NCBI RefSeq assembly: GCF_004126535.1
Contig: NZ_PPCV01000003.1
Coordinates: 248,001 to 312,000, forward strand
DNA: 64,000 bases
Reading direction: 5' to 3'
DNA from: Propioniciclava flava
Lineage (GTDB): Bacteria > Actinomycetota > Actinomycetes > Propionibacteriales > Propionibacteriaceae
Shown: positions 23,768-32,276 of the stretch, piece after piece
Position numbering within the stretch: position 1 is the first letter of the stretch
How the letters are laid out: every line of letters begins with the position of its first letter
Made by a program: the position numbers and the translations under genes
The notes under the pieces: model-generated
What the model saw: the letters and a program-made list of their open reading frames with translations, nothing else
What the model was told of the DNA's origin: nothing
Databases searched by the model: none

Positions 23768-24135
23768 GGTTGGGTCACGCGCTCTTTGGGTCGGGTCGCC
23801 TGGTGGCTCACCGCAGTTTGGCCTAGGTCAACGAACGTGGGCATCGTTCCGCGCACCGTCACGCTCACGGCGGTGGGGCTCGCCGTGAGATGGACGTCGA
23901 CGCCCATCAGCCCTCCCGCAGCGGCGACACGGTTCGCCGTAGCCTTCGCGTCATCAACCGTTGCGTCGGCAAGGGCTCCGCGCTCCGCGCCCGCGATCGC
24001 GGCGTTCGTGGCGACTGTTGTGCCGTGCGCCCAGAGCCCGACCTGGAGGATCCCGAAGACTGTCAGCAGGATCACCGGCAAGAGGATCGCCCACTGCACC
24101 GAATCGGTGATCCCCCGCTCGCTGCGGCTGGTCAT
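23764..24135 (-). CDS. TadE-like minor pilin protein
   Basis: 123 residues with the opening RSERGITDSVQWAILLPVIL, an N-terminal TM segment positioned as in TadE, and a helical region (TNAAIAGAERGALADATVDD) that is a hallmark of TadE-like proteins. The canonical Glu of the TadE motif is replaced by Asp/Ser-Val-Gln. It probably acts as a second minor pilin alongside the next gene. The start overlaps the stop of the pilin-like gene by 4 nt. Confidence 0.8.
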   Translation of the reverse strand: MTSRSERGITDSVQWAILLPVILLTVFGILQVGLWAHGTTVATNAAIAGAERGALADATVDDAKATANRVAAAGGLMGVDVHLTASPTAVSVTVRGTMPTFVDLGQTAVSHQATRPKERVTQP

Positions 24136-24335
24136 CCGGGGATGGTGGCGAGCTTGTTGTGGACCAACGCCGTCACCACTCCCACGATCGCGAGCGCAAC
24201 CGCTGCGGCGCAGGCCAGCAGGATGGCCTGTTCGGTCGACTGCGAGACGCCGCGCTCCCCACGACGATGCGCCTGCCCGTCGGTGGGCAGGAGCAGCAAA
24301 GCGAAGCTGAGAAGACGGTAGAAGGAAAGGGTCAT
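24132..24335 (-). CDS. Small Flp-pilin-like membrane protein
   Basis: 67 residues, the size of Flp pilins. An N-terminal leader (TLSFYRLLSFALLLL) and Arg-rich stretch (HRRGERGVSQSTEQ) precede a single TM segment (AILLACAAAVALAIVGVVTA) ending in HNKLATIPG. Flp pilins have a Gly/Glu-containing cleavage region, a TM helix and a short C-terminal tail, as here. AAGGAG lies 7 nt before ATG 24335. Position between tadC and the TadE genes supports it being the main pilin, but the unusual hydrophobic leader leaves some doubt. Confidence 0.7.
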   Translation of the reverse strand: MTLSFYRLLSFALLLLPTDGQAHRRGERGVSQSTEQAILLACAAAVALAIVGVVTALVHNKLATIPG

Positions 24336-24361
24336 GGTTGTTCTCCTTGGGGGTGGGTGGA

Positions 24362-25240
24362 TCAACCGCTGGTCGCGAGTGTGAGCAGCGGGGGTACGAG
24401 GAAGAAGAGCCCCAAAACGAGGCTGGGAAGGACCATCCACACAGTCATCCGCTCCGACAACTGCGTGGCAGCCACCTTGGCTTGCGTGAGGTGCGCATCA
24501 CGCAACTCACGGACACGCGCGCGCAGTGTCCGTGCCAACGAGGCGCCCGCCTCATCGAGGCGCATGACATCAACGAGGTCGGCGAGCGCGGGTAGTTCTA
24601 GTTCGCGTGACAATCGGGTGAGATCCGCGTAGGGAGCACGTTGCTCGAGCCTGGCCCGTTCCAACACCAAACGAATCGAGCGGAACAGGGGGGCATCGGA
24701 GAGATCTGCTGCGGCGTGCAAGGACTGGATCGCCGAGCGGTTTGCCAGCCGCTCCAACGTCACCAGATCGAAGTAGGTGAGCAGAGCTTCACCGGCGTCG
24801 TCGCTGATGCCTCGTCCGGCTCGACGCAACGCCACGTCCGGCAACAGGTAGCCGGCGACCACTCCCACGGGAGCGAGAAGGGCAGGCAGTGCAGGGGGAG
24901 CATCGGCCAGGAGCCACAGCAGTGCCCCCACCAGCATGGGGAGCAGAAGCCCGACGAGCGCTCCCACCACCTTCAGGCTGTAGTGCGTGCTCACAGAACG
25001 CCCGCTGAGCAGGAGTTGACGCTCGCGCACCGGATCAACGGCTACACGCCGCACGCGCATCCACCAGGCGCCTGCGCGATCCAGGCCTTCGGGCTCGGTG
25101 GTGGTCGCCGCGGCAGGTCGGACCTCGAGCGCCGACAGTGCATCAGCCAGGCGTGCATGCTGAGGCCTGAATGCCATGACGCAGATGACCAGGCCTAAGG
25201 CGATGAGGGCACCGGGCAAGACCGCGATGAGCGTCGTCAT
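24362..25240 (-). CDS. tadC: TadC-like type II secretion F-domain membrane protein
   Basis: 292 residues. N-terminal TM, a pair of TM segments near the middle (LVGLLLPMLVGALLWLL; ALLAPVGVVAGYLLPDVAL) and a C-terminal TM around the T2SSF domain (residues ~150-270; LLTYFDLVTLERLANRSAIQ, LVDVMRLDEAGASLARTLRA). TadC partners TadB as the inner-membrane platform of the Tad pilus machine. The start overlaps the tadB stop by 4 nt. Confidence 0.9.
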   Translation of the reverse strand: MTTLIAVLPGALIALGLVICVMAFRPQHARLADALSALEVRPAAATTTEPEGLDRAGAWWMRVRRVAVDPVRERQLLLSGRSVSTHYSLKVVGALVGLLLPMLVGALLWLLADAPPALPALLAPVGVVAGYLLPDVALRRAGRGISDDAGEALLTYFDLVTLERLANRSAIQSLHAAADLSDAPLFRSIRLVLERARLEQRAPYADLTRLSRELELPALADLVDVMRLDEAGASLARTLRARVRELRDAHLTQAKVAATQLSERMTVWMVLPSLVLGLFFLVPPLLTLATSG

Positions 25241-26097
25241 GCTTGACTCCGCAGAATGCGCGCCCGGTGACGCGGGATGGTCATGCGTTTGAGTTGCAGC
25301 AGGGAACCCGCATACAAGGCGACGAGCGCAATCAGCACCGCTTGCCCCGTGGGTGTGCCGTAGGGACGAAAGAAGTCACGCCCGAACACGAGGGCCGCCC
25401 CCAAGACCACCACGGTAATCAGCGTGACTTGGCGGACGACGTAGCGCGGCTTTGCTCGTTCCGCCTCGATCTCGCGCATCACCTTGAGGCGCTCCTGAAT
25501 CGAATCGGCCAAGGCAGCCAGCGTTGTCACAGCACCTTGCCCCCCGCGCTGAGTTGCCAGGATCAAGCTGGCCAAGACGGCGTCCGCGTCAGGTGAGTCG
25601 AGTTCGTCGGCCATGCGCAGGAACGCTGCGGGGGCCGACCAGCGGTCGTCGAGCCGTTGCACCATGCGGATGAGGGTGTCTTTCAAGCGTTCGGGCGGGT
25701 TCCGAGCGCTGGCCCGCACCGCGTCCGCGATCGAACGACCGGCTCCCATGGTGGCAGCCAGCCCCCGCACCCACCGATCCAACGATTCCAGCAACTCGAT
25801 GTCGCGCGCGGGGGGAGCGCGCAGCAAGGCAGGGATCCCGATCACCGCGACGGGCATGATGACCACCATCACCGGCCACCCGGTCCACAAGGCCGCCCCT
25901 CCCGCCAATACGACCGCGACGAGCAGGAAGACCCATGTTCGGGGGTTCGTCCCCCGGAGTTTGTCCACAGCTCTTGTCCACAGACCTGTGGATGAGTGAG
26001 CTGCCGGAGCTTGGGTCAGAGCCCCCGCACCGACGGCGAAGAGGACAACCACGCCTGCGACGGCGAGGCAGGCCCCCAGAACTCCCCAGATGATCAT
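25237..26097 (-). CDS. tadB: TadB-like type II secretion F-domain membrane protein
   Basis: 286 residues. Two N-terminal TM regions, the T2SSF domain (LESLDRWVRGLAATMGAGRS, then RMADELDSPDADAVLASLIL) and C-terminal TM segments. It forms the inner-membrane platform with TadC. ATG 26097 is chosen because it overlaps the tadA stop by 4 nt, like every other junction in the operon; ATG 26118 is an alternative. The region 25950-26010 encodes LWTRAVDKLRGTNPRTW between TM segments. Confidence 0.9.
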   Translation of the reverse strand: MIIWGVLGACLAVAGVVVLFAVGAGALTQAPAAHSSTGLWTRAVDKLRGTNPRTWVFLLVAVVLAGGAALWTGWPVMVVIMPVAVIGIPALLRAPPARDIELLESLDRWVRGLAATMGAGRSIADAVRASARNPPERLKDTLIRMVQRLDDRWSAPAAFLRMADELDSPDADAVLASLILATQRGGQGAVTTLAALADSIQERLKVMREIEAERAKPRYVVRQVTLITVVVLGAALVFGRDFFRPYGTPTGQAVLIALVALYAGSLLQLKRMTIPRHRARILRSQA

Positions 26098-27506
26098 CGC
26101 GCCCGCCAATCGGACCAAAAGGGCTCAAGTTCGGCCCACAGGCGGGTCTCGGGGTGGACGGCCGCGTCCTCACCGGCGCGGTAGACCATGTGTGTCACCG
26201 GACGGTCGTTCTCCAAAGCCCCCGTCAGGGCAGCCACTTCAGCGACGGCTCGCGTCCGGATTCCACCACGCCACGTGTCGTCTTGGAGACGCACGTAGAC
26301 GATCAACGCCACATGGTGCGCGATCTGTCGGTACGCCTCGGCCATGCTGATCACGCCACCTTGGGCCACACGCGAGGCGAGTCGATCGATCGTGGACTCA
26401 GCCGAGTGCGAGTGCGTCGTGCTCATCGTGCCAGCACCGGACTGCATCGCCTCGAACATGGCGCCCGCTTCCGCGCCTCTGACCTCGCCGACGATGAGCC
26501 GCGAGAGATTCTGTCGCAGAGCTTCCGGGATGAGTTCGGCGATCGTGAACTCACCCACGTGACGCCCGTCCGCCACTTCGCCGAGCCCAACGCGAGCCTG
26601 GAGCGCGAGAATGTTGCGACGCCCTGGCTGTAAGTGGGTGAGGAGTTCGTAATCGGTCTCCAACGTGCCGAACCGCTCGTTGTCGGGGATGGAGGCGATG
26701 AGCGCTCGCAGCAGCGTGGTCTTGCCCGCGCCCTGATCCCCGGCCACCACGAGGGACTTACGCCCCAGCACCGCCGCGTGCAGTAGGCGGCCAACATCCT
26801 CTGGCATCATCTGCGCGTCAACCAGATCAGGGAGCGTGACGCTGGTGAGGATGTGCTGGCGGATGGTGATGGAAGGTCGATAGGAGAGCCCGAATCCAAT
26901 GGCATGGAGGCGGTGCGAGTCGCCCAGGGCCACCGTCATGGTGGGATGGGCGTCATCAAAGGGGCGCGGTGGCGTGACCGATTCGCCGAGGAAGCGGACC
27001 GCCTCCACCAGTTCCTCATCGCTATCGGCCACGGGAGCCAGCGCCTCACGATGTCCATCGCCATATTGGGCGACGACGCTGTCGAAACCGTGGATCTCCA
27101 CATTCTCTGCGCCGGGGAGCGTGAACAGCGGTTGCATGCGGCCGAACCCGAAGATCGCGTCCTCGAGGGCTGAGGTGTAGCGCTGCTCACGATCGACCGT
27201 CCACAGATCGCCGAGTTGGCTGCGTTCCTCCGCATGTTCGCGGACGACGCGCCTCAGCACCGCTCGCGCCATGAGCCGTCGATCGGCGTCCCCTAGGGGC
27301 ATCCCCGTGCGTTCCGCATGCGCCTGGGCGGCCTGGGCCACCTCATCGGAAGCGCGGCGGCGCAAAGTGACGACAAGGCCCCAATCCACATCATCGCGGC
27401 TCGGGCTTTCCGCAACCCGCCGAGCGGGGGGCACAGCGACCGCGAAATCGGGACGTTCCTGTAGCAGTGGGACGTCCGCCAAGCGCCGCAGCGAGGTGTC
27501 ACTCAT
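26094..27506 (-). CDS. tadA: TadA/CpaF pilus-assembly ATPase
   Basis: 470 residues. The N-terminal domain is followed by the secretion-ATPase core: Walker A GDQGAGKTT (Lys262), Asp box with LETDYELLTHL, Walker B LIVGEVRGAEA, and His box MSTTHSHSAESTIDRLASRV. It forms the cytoplasmic hexamer powering Flp pilus extension. The start overlaps the tadZ stop and the stop overlaps the tadB start, both by 4 nt. Confidence 0.96.
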   Translation of the reverse strand: MSDTSLRRLADVPLLQERPDFAVAVPPARRVAESPSRDDVDWGLVVTLRRRASDEVAQAAQAHAERTGMPLGDADRRLMARAVLRRVVREHAEERSQLGDLWTVDREQRYTSALEDAIFGFGRMQPLFTLPGAENVEIHGFDSVVAQYGDGHREALAPVADSDEELVEAVRFLGESVTPPRPFDDAHPTMTVALGDSHRLHAIGFGLSYRPSITIRQHILTSVTLPDLVDAQMMPEDVGRLLHAAVLGRKSLVVAGDQGAGKTTLLRALIASIPDNERFGTLETDYELLTHLQPGRRNILALQARVGLGEVADGRHVGEFTIAELIPEALRQNLSRLIVGEVRGAEAGAMFEAMQSGAGTMSTTHSHSAESTIDRLASRVAQGGVISMAEAYRQIAHHVALIVYVRLQDDTWRGGIRTRAVAEVAALTGALENDRPVTHMVYRAGEDAAVHPETRLWAELEPFWSDWRAR

Positions 27507-28273
27507 GAGGCGACCGCCTGATCCCGACGCGCAAGGTGGCCGAAAAGGGCTTCCGCGGCCCTATCCACACTGACCGCGAACGCTGAGCGCGACCAACGAC
27601 GCCCCAATCCCCCAGGGCCTGCGTGAAGCTCGTCCGCTGCTACGGGATCCCACGCAATCTCGGCCAGGACCGGAACACCGAATTGTTCGGCGACCTCGTC
27701 AGCGGCATAGGGGCGCCGGGGGCCCACCAGGACGAGACCCGTGGCCCCCACTTTGGCGATCGCTGCCAGTGCAGCCAGGTGGGGCCGAAGCCCCGACAAG
27801 GCGATTAACGATGTTCGACACACCAGGACCACAAGGTCTGCTTCGCGCACGAGCGGATCGGGCAATCCCCGGTGCCCGGTGCGACCGGCGTCGATGATGA
27901 TGTCCGCCTCGACATTCATCTCAAACGCGTCCAGCAGCGGTGGCCACACCGGATCGAACAGGTCGATGGCTCCCAGATGGGTGAAGCCGGTCAGGAGCGC
28001 CCGCGGAGCCTCGTCCCCAGGAAGCGGGGGCAGCGGACGCACGATCGCTTTCAGTGCCTCGGGCAGCGCACTACGCTCCCGGTGCGCCTGCAGAATCGCT
28101 TCCAGCCCGGCTCCGGCTGCCTGCCCGTGTAGGTAGCCCGCCATGACCGTCGGAGTGGCAGCACGATCGGCGTCCACCAGCACGGATGCTCTCGGCCACG
28201 CCAAGGTCAGCCCCAGTGCGCTCGTCGTCACCCCTGGCGCACCGCTCGCACTGGTCAGCACGATGGAACTCAT
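27503..28273 (-). CDS. TadZ/CpaE-like P-loop-fold protein with a degenerate nucleotide site
   Basis: 256 residues with MinD/ParA-type fold features: an N-terminal strand-loop (VLTSASGAPGVTTSALGLTL), VLVDADRAATPTV, and IIIDAGRTGHRGLPDPLVRE, followed by LVVLVCRTS. In MinD-like proteins the loop is KGGxGKTT. Here both the deviant signature Lys and the Walker Lys are absent (SGAPGVTTS). TadZ/CpaE positions the Tad machine at a pole or focus, and known TadZ proteins can be atypical ATPases. Its position before tadA supports the assignment. ATP hydrolysis is doubtful. Confidence 0.78.
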   Translation of the reverse strand: MSSIVLTSASGAPGVTTSALGLTLAWPRASVLVDADRAATPTVMAGYLHGQAAGAGLEAILQAHRERSALPEALKAIVRPLPPLPGDEAPRALLTGFTHLGAIDLFDPVWPPLLDAFEMNVEADIIIDAGRTGHRGLPDPLVREADLVVLVCRTSLIALSGLRPHLAALAAIAKVGATGLVLVGPRRPYAADEVAEQFGVPVLAEIAWDPVAADELHAGPGGLGRRWSRSAFAVSVDRAAEALFGHLARRDQAVAS

Positions 28274-28893
28274 CGCGTTCCCCCTTGCTGGATGAGGGAG
28301 ATCCGCTCGGCGGCCGCCAGTCGCGTGACCATTTCTGCTTGATCGAGGGGCACGAAGAGGTCGAAGACCAGCGAGCCGTCCGGCTGGGGTGTGGGTGCGA
28401 TCACGAGGGTGGCTGGCACAGTTCCGGGCAGCTTTCCCTCCGCACCCGAGTCGGCCAGCGCCACGACGCTCACTGGCGTGCCTGGACGCAGATCACCGAC
28501 CGGGAATCGGCCCTGGGCGAGCCGCGCACCGACGCGGGCCATCCCCACCGGTTGCGTCGCGTCCGACCAACTCCCCTCGACGAGCAACCCACCAGCGGGC
28601 AGGTCGGTGACGGCCGCTCGGCCGGCGACCTCGCCGATGCGGGAGTCGGCGACGGAGCGAACGTCAACACCTGAGCCCACATGCACGACCGAAAAGTCAG
28701 TGGGGGCCAGGATCTCACCCCGGTAGACGGTCCGATTCACGCGCAGAACCGGTGTTGATTCCACTGCGCTGAGGTAGGCAAAGGCGGACAGCAACCCGCC
28801 TAGGCAGACCGCGACGATACCGAATGCCAACCAGCTGGGGCTGCGCCGCAGCCTCATGAGGGGGCGCGCCGGTGGAGTTTCCTGAGTCGCCAT
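28270..28893 (-). CDS. SAF-domain protein, CpaB/RcpC-like, first gene of the Tad operon
   Basis: 207 residues. A single N-terminal TM (WLAFGIVAVCLGGLLSAFAY) is followed by a SAF domain (VYRGEILAPTDFSVVHV, GRAAVTDLPAGGLLVEG). CpaB/RcpC proteins belong to the pilus base and, in diderms, assemble with the secretin; in a monoderm the domain probably contacts the cell wall. It begins the nine-gene minus-strand run. A TAAAGT hexamer on the minus strand (28935-28940) is a candidate -10; AGGA lies ~10 nt before ATG 28893. Confidence 0.82.
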   Translation of the reverse strand: MATQETPPARPLMRLRRSPSWLAFGIVAVCLGGLLSAFAYLSAVESTPVLRVNRTVYRGEILAPTDFSVVHVGSGVDVRSVADSRIGEVAGRAAVTDLPAGGLLVEGSWSDATQPVGMARVGARLAQGRFPVGDLRPGTPVSVVALADSGAEGKLPGTVPATLVIAPTPQPDGSLVFDLFVPLDQAEMVTRLAAAERISLIQQGGTR

Positions 28894-29221
28894 GGGGGGT
28901 GGTCCTCATCGTTGTCCGGGGGTGAACGATGCAGACTTTAGGGAACTCTTGGGTAATGGCGCCAGTTGTCACCACCCCGTCTGTGGACAACCGCTGTCGA
29001 CCGCACAAAGCCTGTGGAAGCCGACGACGCTAAACAGCGATTCCCCTGCCCAAAAAGCTGAGAATTCTGAGGCTTTCTCCACGTCGCTGAGCCCGGCGGT
29101 AGCGGGCCGAGAAGGCCATTCGCCAGGCCCGCGCCAGGATGCTCGACACGACAGTCCCACCCTGCGAACACTCGGCGATAGCGCTCGCGTCAACCACTTG
29201 CGGGTAACTATGCTCACGCGC
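28894..29221. other. Intergenic region between the Tad operon and the carbohydrate transporter, with an imperfect palindrome
   Basis: No gene is supported here. On the minus strand TAAAGT (28935-28940) may be the Tad-operon -10. An imperfect palindrome, AAAGC-TG-AGAATTCT-GAG-GCTTT (29054-29076), is built round the perfect 8-mer AGAATTCT and could be an operator for the downstream sugar transporter. AACTAT (29206-29211), 10 nt before ATG 29222, may be its -10. Confidence 0.4.
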
Positions 29222-30496
29222 ATGACACTCTCGCGACGCACCCTGTTCACCGTCGGTGGTGGGCTCACGGCAACCGCAGCCCTCACCGCGTGCGGCTCCA
29301 ACACCGGTCGGTCCGCCGCCCCCAGCGCAGGCGCCTCTGGTGCGCGGCCCACCCTCGCGAGTTGGTACCACAAGTACGGCGAGGACGGCGTGGAAGCTGC
29401 GCTGAAGAAGTGGGCCAGTGAGTACACCAGCGCCACGATTGACGTGAACGTCGTGGCCGCTGACTACGAGAGGGCCCTTTCTGCCGCCCTGCTGACCCCG
29501 ACCGCTCCCGACGTCTTCGAGTACGCCAATGGCCCCACACTGGACATGATCAAAGCGGGGCAGGTGGCCGACGTCACCGACGCTGTCGGCGCCGCTCGTT
29601 CCCAGTTCACCCCGACGGTTTTGGCGCGGATGACCTACCAGGACAAGATCTGGGCCGTCCCGCAAACGGTCGACATGCAACTTCTCTATTATCGAAAGTC
29701 TGTGCTGGCCGCGAAAGGTCTGCAACCTCCGTCGACACTCGAAGAGCTCACGCATGTGGCGAACAGCGTCGCCACCCCGGAAATGGGCGGCTTCTTCGCG
29801 GGTCAAGATGGCGGCGTCGGCGTCCTGGGGCTGCTCTTGATCTGGGCGGCTGGATTGTCCGAGCTCAACCCCGCCAACACGGCAGCAACGTTCAACGATC
29901 CCGCCTTGTATGCGTCGGTCGCCCAATACAAAACGCTGTTCGACTCGCCCGGTATGGTGAAATCTGCCTCCGCCGACTGGTCGGACGCCTCGCCCTTCAT
30001 CAATGGCGAAACCGCCCTGCAATGGGGCGGGCTCTGGGACCTGACGAAGGTTCTGGCCGCACATGGCGACGATGTCGGCGTGCTCCCCTTCCCCGCGGCG
30101 GGAACAGGCGGCACGAAGGTCGTCCCCTTCGGGGCGTTCAGCGCCTGCGTTTCCGCGCAAAGCGCGAATCTCACGGTCGCCAAGAACTACGTGAAGTGGC
30201 TGTGGGTCGATTCCGACGATCGCCAGGTCGAGTTCAGCAACGCTTTCGGCGTCCACCTGCCCGCCAAGCCCGCCCTCCTGCCGCGAGCCACGAAAGTAGC
30301 GGCAGGGCCTGGTCAGGATGCCGCCTCGTTCGTGACCGATTTTGGACGCGCCAACGCCCTATTTTGGACGTCCGCTTCCGGGGACGCCTATGCGACCGCC
30401 TTGTCGAACGTCGTGAAGAACGGCGCCGACCCGGCGACCGAGTTCGGTGCAGCCGCCTCCAAGGTGAACGCCGAACTCGCCCGCGTCAACGACTAG
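29222..30496 (+). CDS. Carbohydrate ABC transporter substrate-binding lipoprotein
   Basis: 424 residues. The N-terminus combines a twin-arginine motif (SRRTLF), a hydrophobic core and a lipobox (LTAC, Cys ~23), so it is probably Tat-exported and lipid-anchored. The mature part is an extracellular solute-binding protein family 1 fold (LASWYHKYGEDGVEAALKKW; VPQTVDMQLLYYRKSVL; WGGLWDLTKVLAAHGDDVGV). This family binds oligosaccharides or glycerol-phosphate-like ligands. ATG 29222 is chosen; ATG 29210 would add four residues. The two permease genes follow directly. The ligand is not evident. Confidence 0.9.
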   Translation: MTLSRRTLFTVGGGLTATAALTACGSNTGRSAAPSAGASGARPTLASWYHKYGEDGVEAALKKWASEYTSATIDVNVVAADYERALSAALLTPTAPDVFEYANGPTLDMIKAGQVADVTDAVGAARSQFTPTVLARMTYQDKIWAVPQTVDMQLLYYRKSVLAAKGLQPPSTLEELTHVANSVATPEMGGFFAGQDGGVGVLGLLLIWAAGLSELNPANTAATFNDPALYASVAQYKTLFDSPGMVKSASADWSDASPFINGETALQWGGLWDLTKVLAAHGDDVGVLPFPAAGTGGTKVVPFGAFSACVSAQSANLTVAKNYVKWLWVDSDDRQVEFSNAFGVHLPAKPALLPRATKVAAGPGQDAASFVTDFGRANALFWTSASGDAYATALSNVVKNGADPATEFGAAASKVNAELARVND

Positions 30497-30498
30497 GG

Positions 30499-31413
30499 AT
30501 GCGTCACTCACACGCGGGTTCCTCGCTGGCCCGCGGTAACCGGCGCTGGTTTTGGGTGTTCGTCACTCCGTTCCTCGCTGGACTGATCGTGTTCGTCTAC
30601 GTGCCGATGCTGTGGAGTCTGTGGCTGTCGTTGTTCGACGCGCGCAACACCGTCACCCCCACGTCGTTCGTCGGGCTCAGCAACTACGCGTACCTGCTGG
30701 GCGATCGGATGTTTCAGCAGTCGCTGGTCACCTTCGTGCTCTTCGCGCTGTTCATCGTTCCTTTGACGTTCGCGTGTTCGCTAGGCCTCGCGCTGCTCTT
30801 GCAGCGCATCACGGTGGCCCGCGCGTTTTTCCGCTCGGTGTTCTTCCTCCCGACCGCCGTCAGTTATGTCATCGCGTCGATGGTGTGGCGGATGTCCTTC
30901 TTCAACGGGGCCCGTTTCGGCTTGGCCAACACGCTGCTCAGCGCGTTCGGCCTCGCGCCCGTGAACTGGCTGGGCGGGGAGAACACCTGGTATTGGTTCG
31001 TGCTCGTGACGCTGCGGCTGTGGCTTCAGGTCGGCTTCTACATGATCTTGTTCATCGCCGGGCTGAACCGGATCGATCCGGAACTCTATGAGGCTGCCGA
31101 ACTGGACGGGGCGGGCGCCTGGGCGCGGTTCCGGTTCGTCACCTGGCCGCTCTTGCGTCCGACGTCGGTGGCGGTGTCCATGCTGCTGGCCTTCAACGCG
31201 TTCCAGGCCTTCGACGAGTTCTACAACACCCTCACCACCGCGAGCGGCTATCCGCCTTATGCCCGGCCTCCCCTGGTGTACCTGTATCTGGTGACGTTCG
31301 GTTCCGGCAGTCAGGATCTCGGCATCGGCTCGGCCGGAACCATGATCGTGACCCTGGTCATCGTGGCGTTCTCGCTCCTGCAGAACCGTTTGCTCGCGAT
31401 CGGCAGCCGCTGA
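30499..31413 (+). CDS. Carbohydrate ABC transporter permease, MalF/UgpA type
   Basis: 304 residues with six TM segments and the cytoplasmic EAA loop EAAELDGAGAWARFRFVTWP, which contacts the ATPase. The first TM follows a short N-terminus, as in UgpA-like permeases. It starts 2 nt after the binding-protein stop and its own stop overlaps the next start (TGATG). An ATPase would be needed; none of the MalK/MsmK type is encoded nearby. Confidence 0.93.
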   Translation: MRHSHAGSSLARGNRRWFWVFVTPFLAGLIVFVYVPMLWSLWLSLFDARNTVTPTSFVGLSNYAYLLGDRMFQQSLVTFVLFALFIVPLTFACSLGLALLLQRITVARAFFRSVFFLPTAVSYVIASMVWRMSFFNGARFGLANTLLSAFGLAPVNWLGGENTWYWFVLVTLRLWLQVGFYMILFIAGLNRIDPELYEAAELDGAGAWARFRFVTWPLLRPTSVAVSMLLAFNAFQAFDEFYNTLTTASGYPPYARPPLVYLYLVTFGSGSQDLGIGSAGTMIVTLVIVAFSLLQNRLLAIGSR

Positions 31414-32240
31414 TGAACCGTCGACCCCGCGCTCACGTGGGCGCCTACCTGGCGGCCTCACTGCTCGCCGTCGTTTTCCTGCTGCCCTTCTATGTCATCG
31501 CCCGCAACGCGTTTTCCACGCAGCAGGCCGTCGTGGCGCCCGTATGGCGCTGGTGGCCGGACGCCCTCAACGGGGCCACCGTGACGGCCGTGCTCGGGGA
31601 TCCGAGTCTGGGGATCCTGCCCGCCTTGGTCACGTCCCTGGTGGTGTCCACCGTGCAGACTGCCGCCACCCTCGTCATCTCGCTGATGGCCGGATACGCG
31701 CTGGCGCGCTGGAGCACGACGGCGTCCCGCATCATCCTCGGGATGACGGTGTTCACGTTGATGGTTCCCGCCATGGTGACGTTCATTCCCACCTTCGTCA
31801 TGGTCAGTTCGCTGGGCTGGATCAGCACCTATCGCGGGTTGATCGTGCCCGTGGTGTTCTCGGCGTTCGCGACGTTCCTGTTCCGGCAGGGGTTCGTTGA
31901 CTTCCCCCAGGAGTTGGAGGAGGCCGCCGCGCTGGATGGGGCCAACACCTGGACGACGCTGTGGCGGATCGTCGTCCCCAACGCGGGCAGCAGCATTGCT
32001 GCGGTCGGCACCATCACGTTCATCGGCGCCTGGAACGCGTTCCTGTGGCCGCTGCTCATCGCCCAAGACCCGCAGTTGCGCACCATTCAGGTGGTGCTGA
32101 GCCAGTTCATGACCAGTCAGGGCACCCGCTACCCGGAAATGTTCACCGGCGCCCTCATCGGGATCATTCCCGTCTTGCTGGTGTTCTTGTTCCTGCAGCG
32201 GTGGCTCGTCCAGGGAGTTGAGGCATCGGGTCTGCGCTAG
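31413..32240 (+). CDS. Carbohydrate ABC transporter permease, MalG/UgpE type
   Basis: 275 residues, six TM segments, EAA loop LEEAAALDGANTWTTLWRIV. The C-terminus (FLFLQRWLVQGVEASGLR) is close to that of UgpE/MalG proteins, where it ends in a Gly-containing tail. Together with the preceding permease and lipoprotein it forms the membrane complex. There is a one-base start/stop overlap with the preceding gene. Confidence 0.93.
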   Translation: MNRRPRAHVGAYLAASLLAVVFLLPFYVIARNAFSTQQAVVAPVWRWWPDALNGATVTAVLGDPSLGILPALVTSLVVSTVQTAATLVISLMAGYALARWSTTASRIILGMTVFTLMVPAMVTFIPTFVMVSSLGWISTYRGLIVPVVFSAFATFLFRQGFVDFPQELEEAAALDGANTWTTLWRIVVPNAGSSIAAVGTITFIGAWNAFLWPLLIAQDPQLRTIQVVLSQFMTSQGTRYPEMFTGALIGIIPVLLVFLFLQRWLVQGVEASGLR

Positions 32241-32276
32241 CCCGGGGCGTTGGATCGCCATGCTTGGATGGTGGGC

